Below, in pieces: positions 59,853 through 64,000 of a stretch of 64,000 bases of DNA; position 1 is the first letter of the stretch; each line of letters begins with the position of its first letter. The stretch spans positions 6,704,453 to 6,768,452 of the forward strand of contig OX365946.1 of NCBI GenBank assembly GCA_947247005.1. The letters are read 5' to 3'. The position numbers were made by a program, and so were the translations under genes. Under the pieces are notes generated by a model that worked only from the letters and a program-made list of their open reading frames with translations, was not told the DNA's origin and made no database searches. The stretch comes from Spisula solida (lineage: Eukaryota > Mollusca > Bivalvia > Venerida > Mactridae).

Positions 59853-60575
59853 TCATGCTTTTTGAGATTCACATTCTTTTCACATTTAAAGCAAATGTGG
59901 GTTGAAGTGTATAAAAGGGAACATCTGATCAATAGAGTTACACTGCGTAAATCGGCTTCTTTTCGCTTGCGACGGGGCTCCAAAATTTCCCGCTGTATTT
60001 TGTTCTTAAAAAAGTAAAAAAACATTCAGTGTCGATCTTGATGTGTTATTTAAATACAAATGTACCATATTAAATTTCAATTAAATCACTCCCGGAAGTT
60101 TTTGAATGTCAAATGATTGACATCCACCCATTTTAGAACGACAATTTAAGTGATTGTGGGGTGAACTGAACACAAGGGAACTTCTGACCGAAATAGTTTC
60201 CCTGCGTAAACCGGCTTCTTTTCGCTTATGAAAAGGTTTCAAAATTTCCCGCTGTATTTTTTCTTAAAATGCTGTATTTTTCCACTGTCGATCTTGATGT
60301 TTTATTTAAGCTCCAATTTAAAATACATGTACTAATTCAATGACATCCGGTAGTTTTTGGATGTCAAATGATTGACATGCACACAGGTTTTAGATTCGAC
60401 CATTTTAGCGATTGTGGGGTGAACTGAACACAAGGGAACTTCTGATCGAAATGGATAAGCTGCGTAAACCGGCTTCTTTTCGCTTATGAGAGGGCTTCAA
60501 AATTTTCCGCTGCTTTTCTTTTCTTAAAAAGTAATGTTTCTCCGCATGTCGTTCTAGATGTTTGTAATACTAGTA
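59853..60575 (+). repeat. Tandem 258-bp repeat, about three units
   Basis: Landmark CGGCTTCTTTTCGCTT begins at 59953, 60212 and 60470 (spacing 259 and 258). Other shared blocks are GTGAACTGAACACAAGGGAA and AATGTCAAATGATTGACAT (an internal palindrome TGTCAAATGATTGACA). A fourth partial unit resumes at 62195 after the inserted inverted repeat. Confidence 0.85.
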
Positions 60576-60884
60576 ACAATTTCGATGGCCGTACGGTGTC
60601 CGTGCGACATTAATTGATATTATTCAAGCGAATTTCTATTATCTATTTTAAGACTCTAGTCACATTGCTCGTACGGGCTCCGTGCGAGTCGAATTTTAGC
60701 AAGTTCGTACGGAGGCCGTACGGAGGCCGTACGGAGATCGTAGACCCGTAAGAGCATCGTACGGATGTTTTAACTCGTAGAGGACTCGGGAGCTCGGTGA
60801 AAATGTTTCAGAGTTGCCTACGAGCTCGTAGAGATTTTTGATGAAGAGAGCTCGCAAGGAAGCTGTCCTCGCCCATTTTTGTAT

Positions 60885-60995
60885 TATTATACTATGTATT
60901 ATCATCATCGTTCTATCGTATTATCATCATCGTTCTATCGTATTATCACTATCGCATTCCCGTATTATCATTGTCGTATTATCAGCATCGTAATA
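60885..60995. repeat. ATCATCGTTCTATCGTATT microsatellite
   Basis: Four to five imperfect copies of a 20-24 base unit within the inverted-repeat element. Confidence 0.7.
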
Positions 60996-61056
60996 TCCGA
61001 CCAGCAACCTTTCTTCAAGTAGGTACGCACCAGACTTTGATCCATGGCATATTATC

Positions 61057-61125
61057 GCGACCGTGGCCGGTTGATTTAGGCGTCCGCATAGAGAGCGGGA
61101 GATCGAAAGTTCGAACCCCGGAGGA
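61057..61125 (+). pseudogene. tRNA-Ser/Leu-derived SINE head
   Basis: GTGGCCGGTTGATTTAGGCG matches an A box/D-arm of a class II tRNA. TCCGC-ATAGAGA-GCGGG is a well-formed anticodon arm (anticodon AGA if T is position 33), and AGTTCGAACCCCGG at 61108 is a good B box. The long variable arm is missing and acceptor pairing is poor, so this is a SINE head, not a functional tRNA. Confidence 0.6.
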
Positions 61126-61945
61126 AGTTAGGTTATAACTGATGCAGTCGTTTGGTGATACACCAGCTAATTTACGAAGTGTTACAGTAGGCCCATCTCT
61201 GTCAGGCACCCGGCAATACATGTATGTCGGAGAATGGATTCGGGTTATTTTGCTAGGGAGGGGTTCCGACCAGCTATATTTTAGCCAAGTTGGTACCCAC
61301 TAAACTCCCACACAAGACGTGCTCCTCTCATTGACGGTATAAGATGACCACAATTCCAGGGCCCAGGCCCACCCCATCTGGATCTACACACGCTCAGTGT
61401 ATGATAATTTTGTTTTTCGTGAACTCGTACACAGAACTAATGAGTACTTAAACCAGTGTCTATACATCTACGTATGCATACCCTTGGATTTCTACTGCAT
61501 TCATTAAAATACGTTTGGTGTGATACACATTAAACACATATACCCCTTGTACTATTCAAAACGTAATTGCCAAATTGGCTGAGCCTGTCAAGGGACATTT
61601 GTGCACTTTTCCTTGCATATATAAACATGACATGAAATATCAATCATTCTATAATCATGTTACATAATATAAAATAATACAAAAAATGGCCGATGACAGC
61701 TGCTCTCTACTTCAAAAGTCTCTACGAGCTCGTAGACAACATTTTCACCGAGTTTAAAAACATCCGTACGATGCGCTTACGAGTTAACGCTGTCCGTACA
61801 GACTCCGTGCGAACTTGCTAAAATTCGACTCGCACGGAGCTAGTACGATCAATGTGACCAGGGTCTTAAAATAGATAATTAAAATTCGCTGAGTATATCA
61901 ATTTCTGTCGCACGCCCACCGTACGGTCATCTTGTGGTCACCGTG

Positions 61946-62190
61946 CGGCCAGCGTACGAGTTATCTGCGAGCTCTGATTGATCCTTGCGAGCCCCGTACG
62001 ATGTCAGTATGGGTATTACGATGCCCGTACGGATATCGTACGATTGCATCTCTATAAATCGTACGTGGTCCGTACGAGCTGTGACCACACGTTACGAATG
62101 TACAATTACCGTTAGGATTTTAAATATTGTGGACTCGCACGAGTCGGTAAATTCGTACGGATATCGTACGAGCTTAGTGACCGACGCATA
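61946..62190. repeat. CGTACG-word region, right flank of the inverted repeat
   Basis: Continues the right arm with many CGTACG palindromes and GTACGGATATCGTACGA words. The matching left portion is short, so the element may be longer on the right or two copies may be fused. The 68-codon frame here is not supported. Confidence 0.55.
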
Positions 62191-62194
62191 ATCG

Positions 62195-62330
62195 AACGAG
62201 TTACCCTGCGTAAATCGACTTGTTTTTGTTAAATTCAAGGCTCCAATATTGTTGCATATTGTTTTAGATGTTTTTGTTTCTTAAAAAGGAAAGGTTTCTT
62301 CGATGACGAACGCATTTTGCTGTTACCGAT
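62195..62330 (+). repeat. Partial 258-bp unit after the insertion
   Basis: TTACCCTGCGTAAATCGACTTG and following AAGGCTCCAAT resemble the 59930-60000 part of the first unit, showing that the tandem array continued before the inverted repeat inserted. Confidence 0.55.
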
Positions 62331-62384
62331 TGGATCCTTGTGTAAAAATGGAATTGACAGAGCTGACTCTGAGAAAACATAAAA

Positions 62385-62825
62385 ACATTCAACAAATTTG
62401 AATGTTCAATGTTGTTCCCCATAACGACATTCAAAACATTTGAATGTTCAATGTTGCTTTCCATAACAACATTCAAAATTTTGAATTTTCAATGTTGTTC
62501 CCCATAACAATATTCAAAAAATTTGACTGTTCAATGTTGCTTTCCATAACAACATTCAAAATTTTGAATTTTCAATGTTGTTCCCCATAACAATATTCAA
62601 AAAATTTGAATGTTCAATGTTGTTCCCCATAACAACATTCAAAAAATTGGAATGTTCAATGTTGTTCCCAATAACAACATTCAAAAAAATTGAATGTTCA
62701 GTGTTGCTTTTCACAACTTTGAATGTTAAATATTGTTCCCCATAACAACATTCAAAAAATTTGAATGTTCAATGTTGTTCCCCATAACAACATCAAAAAA
62801 AATTTGAATGTTCAATGCTACTTCT
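62385..62825. repeat. ~41-bp hairpin minisatellite
   Basis: About ten units with the landmark CAATGTTG near 62407, 62449, 62490, 62532, 62573 and 62615. Each unit is an inverted repeat: TTTGAATGTT..GTTGTT-CCCCAT-AACAACATTCAAA. It abuts the inverted 79-bp satellite and shares its ACATTCAAAAAA word. Confidence 0.88.
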
Positions 62826-64000
62826 CATAACGTTCAATGTCGTATGTTGTGCCAACTTCACGCTGCTGCGGTACAGTCTGTTTTTTGAATGCCATAATGA
62901 ACGTCGATTGTCCAGCTCGACATTGGAATTTTCTATAAGAGTGGGCGCGGTAGAGTCCGGTTTTTGAATGTCTAGATGGATGTCGATTGTCCAGCTCGAC
63001 ATTGGAATTTTCTATAAGAGTGGGCGCGGTACATTCTGTTTTTTGAATGTCTAGATGGATGTCAATTGTCCAGCTCGACATTGGATTTTTTCATAACTGT
63101 AAGCGTGGTACAGCCTGTTTTTGAATGTCGAGATGAACGTCGATTGTCCAGCTCGACATTGGAGTTTTGCATAACTGTAAGCGCATTTCAGTGTGTTTTT
63201 TCGAATGTCTAGATGAACGTCAATTGTCCAGCTGGACATTCAAATATTTCATAACTGTATGAGCAGCACAGCCTGTTGTTTTTTGAATGTCGAGATGAAC
63301 GTCGATTGTCCTGCTCGACATTGGGTTTTTTCATAACTGTAAGCGTGGTACAGCCTTTTTTCATGTCGAGATGAACGTCGATTGTCCAGCTCGACATTGG
63401 AATTTCTATAACAGTGGGCACAGTACTCTCTTTATTTGAATGTCGAGATGAACGTCGATTGTCCTGCTCGACATTGGATTTTTTCATAACTGTAAGCGTG
63501 GTACAGCCTTTTTTTCATGTCGAGATGAACGTCGATTGTCCAGCTCGACATTGGAATTTTCTATAATAGCGGGCGCGGTAGAGTCTTGTTTTTGAATGTC
63601 TAGATGGATGTCGATTGTCCAGCTCGACATTGGATTTTTTCATAACTGTAAGCGTGGTACAGCGTGTTTTTTGAATGTCGAGATGAACGTCGATTGTCCA
63701 GCTCGACATTGGAATTTCTATAACAGTCGATTGTCCAGCTCGACATTGGAATTTCTATAACAGTGGGCACAGTACTCTCTGTTTTTTGAATGTCGAGATG
63801 AACGTCAATTGTCCAGCTCGACATTGGAATTTCTATAACAGTGGGCACAGTACTGTCTGTTTTTTGAATGTCGAGATGAACGTCGATTGTCCAGCTCGAC
63901 ATTGGATTTTTTCATAACTCTAAGCGTGGTACAGCCTGTTTTTTTCATGTCGAGATAAACGTCGATTGTCCAGCTCGACATTGGAATTTTCTATAAGAGT
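62826..64000 (-). repeat. 79-bp satellite array, opposite orientation
   Basis: About 15 units of the same satellite as 51229-57190 on the - strand, running off the window end. It includes an ordered C-D-B-A cassette (62960-63290) that also occurs at 54340-54620 and 55265-55540 on the + strand, so the two arrays share recent ancestry. The - strand reading frames here are satellite artefacts. Confidence 0.93.

Larger units (their letters stand above)
60581..61945. mobile_element. CGTACG-rich long inverted repeat element
   Basis: Left arm 60581 to about 60870 and right arm about 61695-61945 are reverse complements at good identity (for example GAGTCGAATTTTAGCAAGTT against its complement at 61815). 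Both are full of CGTACG, CCGTACGG and CGTGCGA words. CTAGTCACA/TGTGACCAGG also pair. The unit interrupts the 258-bp tandem repeat, which marks it as an insertion. A tRNA-like SINE sits near the middle. No coding. Confidence 0.78.

Noticed and set aside
61057..61125. Functional tRNA-Ser(AGA)
   Set aside because: The anticodon arm is well formed but the class II variable arm is absent and the acceptor ends do not pair.

Overview
The window looks like a piece of a mollusc nuclear genome, most likely a bivalve. It is AT-rich, has spliced animal-type genes, and is crowded with repeat families I associate with bivalves: elements that open with an AGCTCACC hairpin, carry GTCCGT/GGAC microsatellites, and contain tandem core units of about 145 bp. 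No prokaryotic signature is present. The assignment rests on recognition of repeat style, not on a database search.

Three host genes are partly or wholly visible, all on the + strand. The last two coding exons of deoxyribose-phosphate aldolase (DERA) lie at 338-450 and 995-1201, with both catalytic lysines. A complete-looking two-exon gene (28521-29067 joined to 30219-30523, 283 aa) ends in an IRS-type PTB domain of the DOK/FRS2 kind. A single exon (42178-42321) resembles the TM2-TM3 region of an SLC16/monocarboxylate-transporter-like MFS protein. Retroelement coding remnants are a Ty3/gypsy pol fragment (45361-47092, - strand), a long 5'-truncated non-LTR retrotransposon ORF (48855-51245, three in-frame TAA stops), a small decayed non-LTR reverse transcriptase fragment (11044-11795), and an internally deleted Tc1/mariner transposase (26870-27112, - strand).

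Layout. 1-1.2 kb: DERA 3' end. 1.3-8.2 kb: TIR elements, including a 705-bp hAT-like element with an 8-bp target duplication. 8.2-13.3 kb: nested hairpin-ended tandem-core elements and the LINE fragment. 13.4-21.0 kb: a 7.6-kb element with inverted arms of about 1.4 kb, CACTGTGG ends and a 5-bp duplication (TTTAT). Other elements have inserted into its arms, and the opposite arm supplies the empty site. 21-28 kb: MITEs and the Tc1 remnant. 28.5-30.6 kb: PTB-domain gene. 30.7-36 kb: repeats. 36.0-40.7 kb: a giant palindrome carrying about 20 copies of an RFX X-box-like palindrome, many at a strict ~175-bp spacing. 42.2 kb: transporter exon. 43.6-51.2 kb: tandem array, gypsy and LINE remnants. 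51.2-57.2 kb: about 76 copies of a 79-bp satellite organised as 157-bp dimers, fused to the LINE 3' end. 57.3-62.8 kb: TIR elements, a 258-bp tandem repeat split by a CGTACG-rich inverted repeat. 62.8-64 kb: the same 79-bp satellite in opposite orientation.

The host genes do not form a pathway with each other; they are islands in transposon sequence. The most informative signals are structural: paired filled and empty insertion sites that define element boundaries, the X-box periodicity, and the satellite higher-order organisation.
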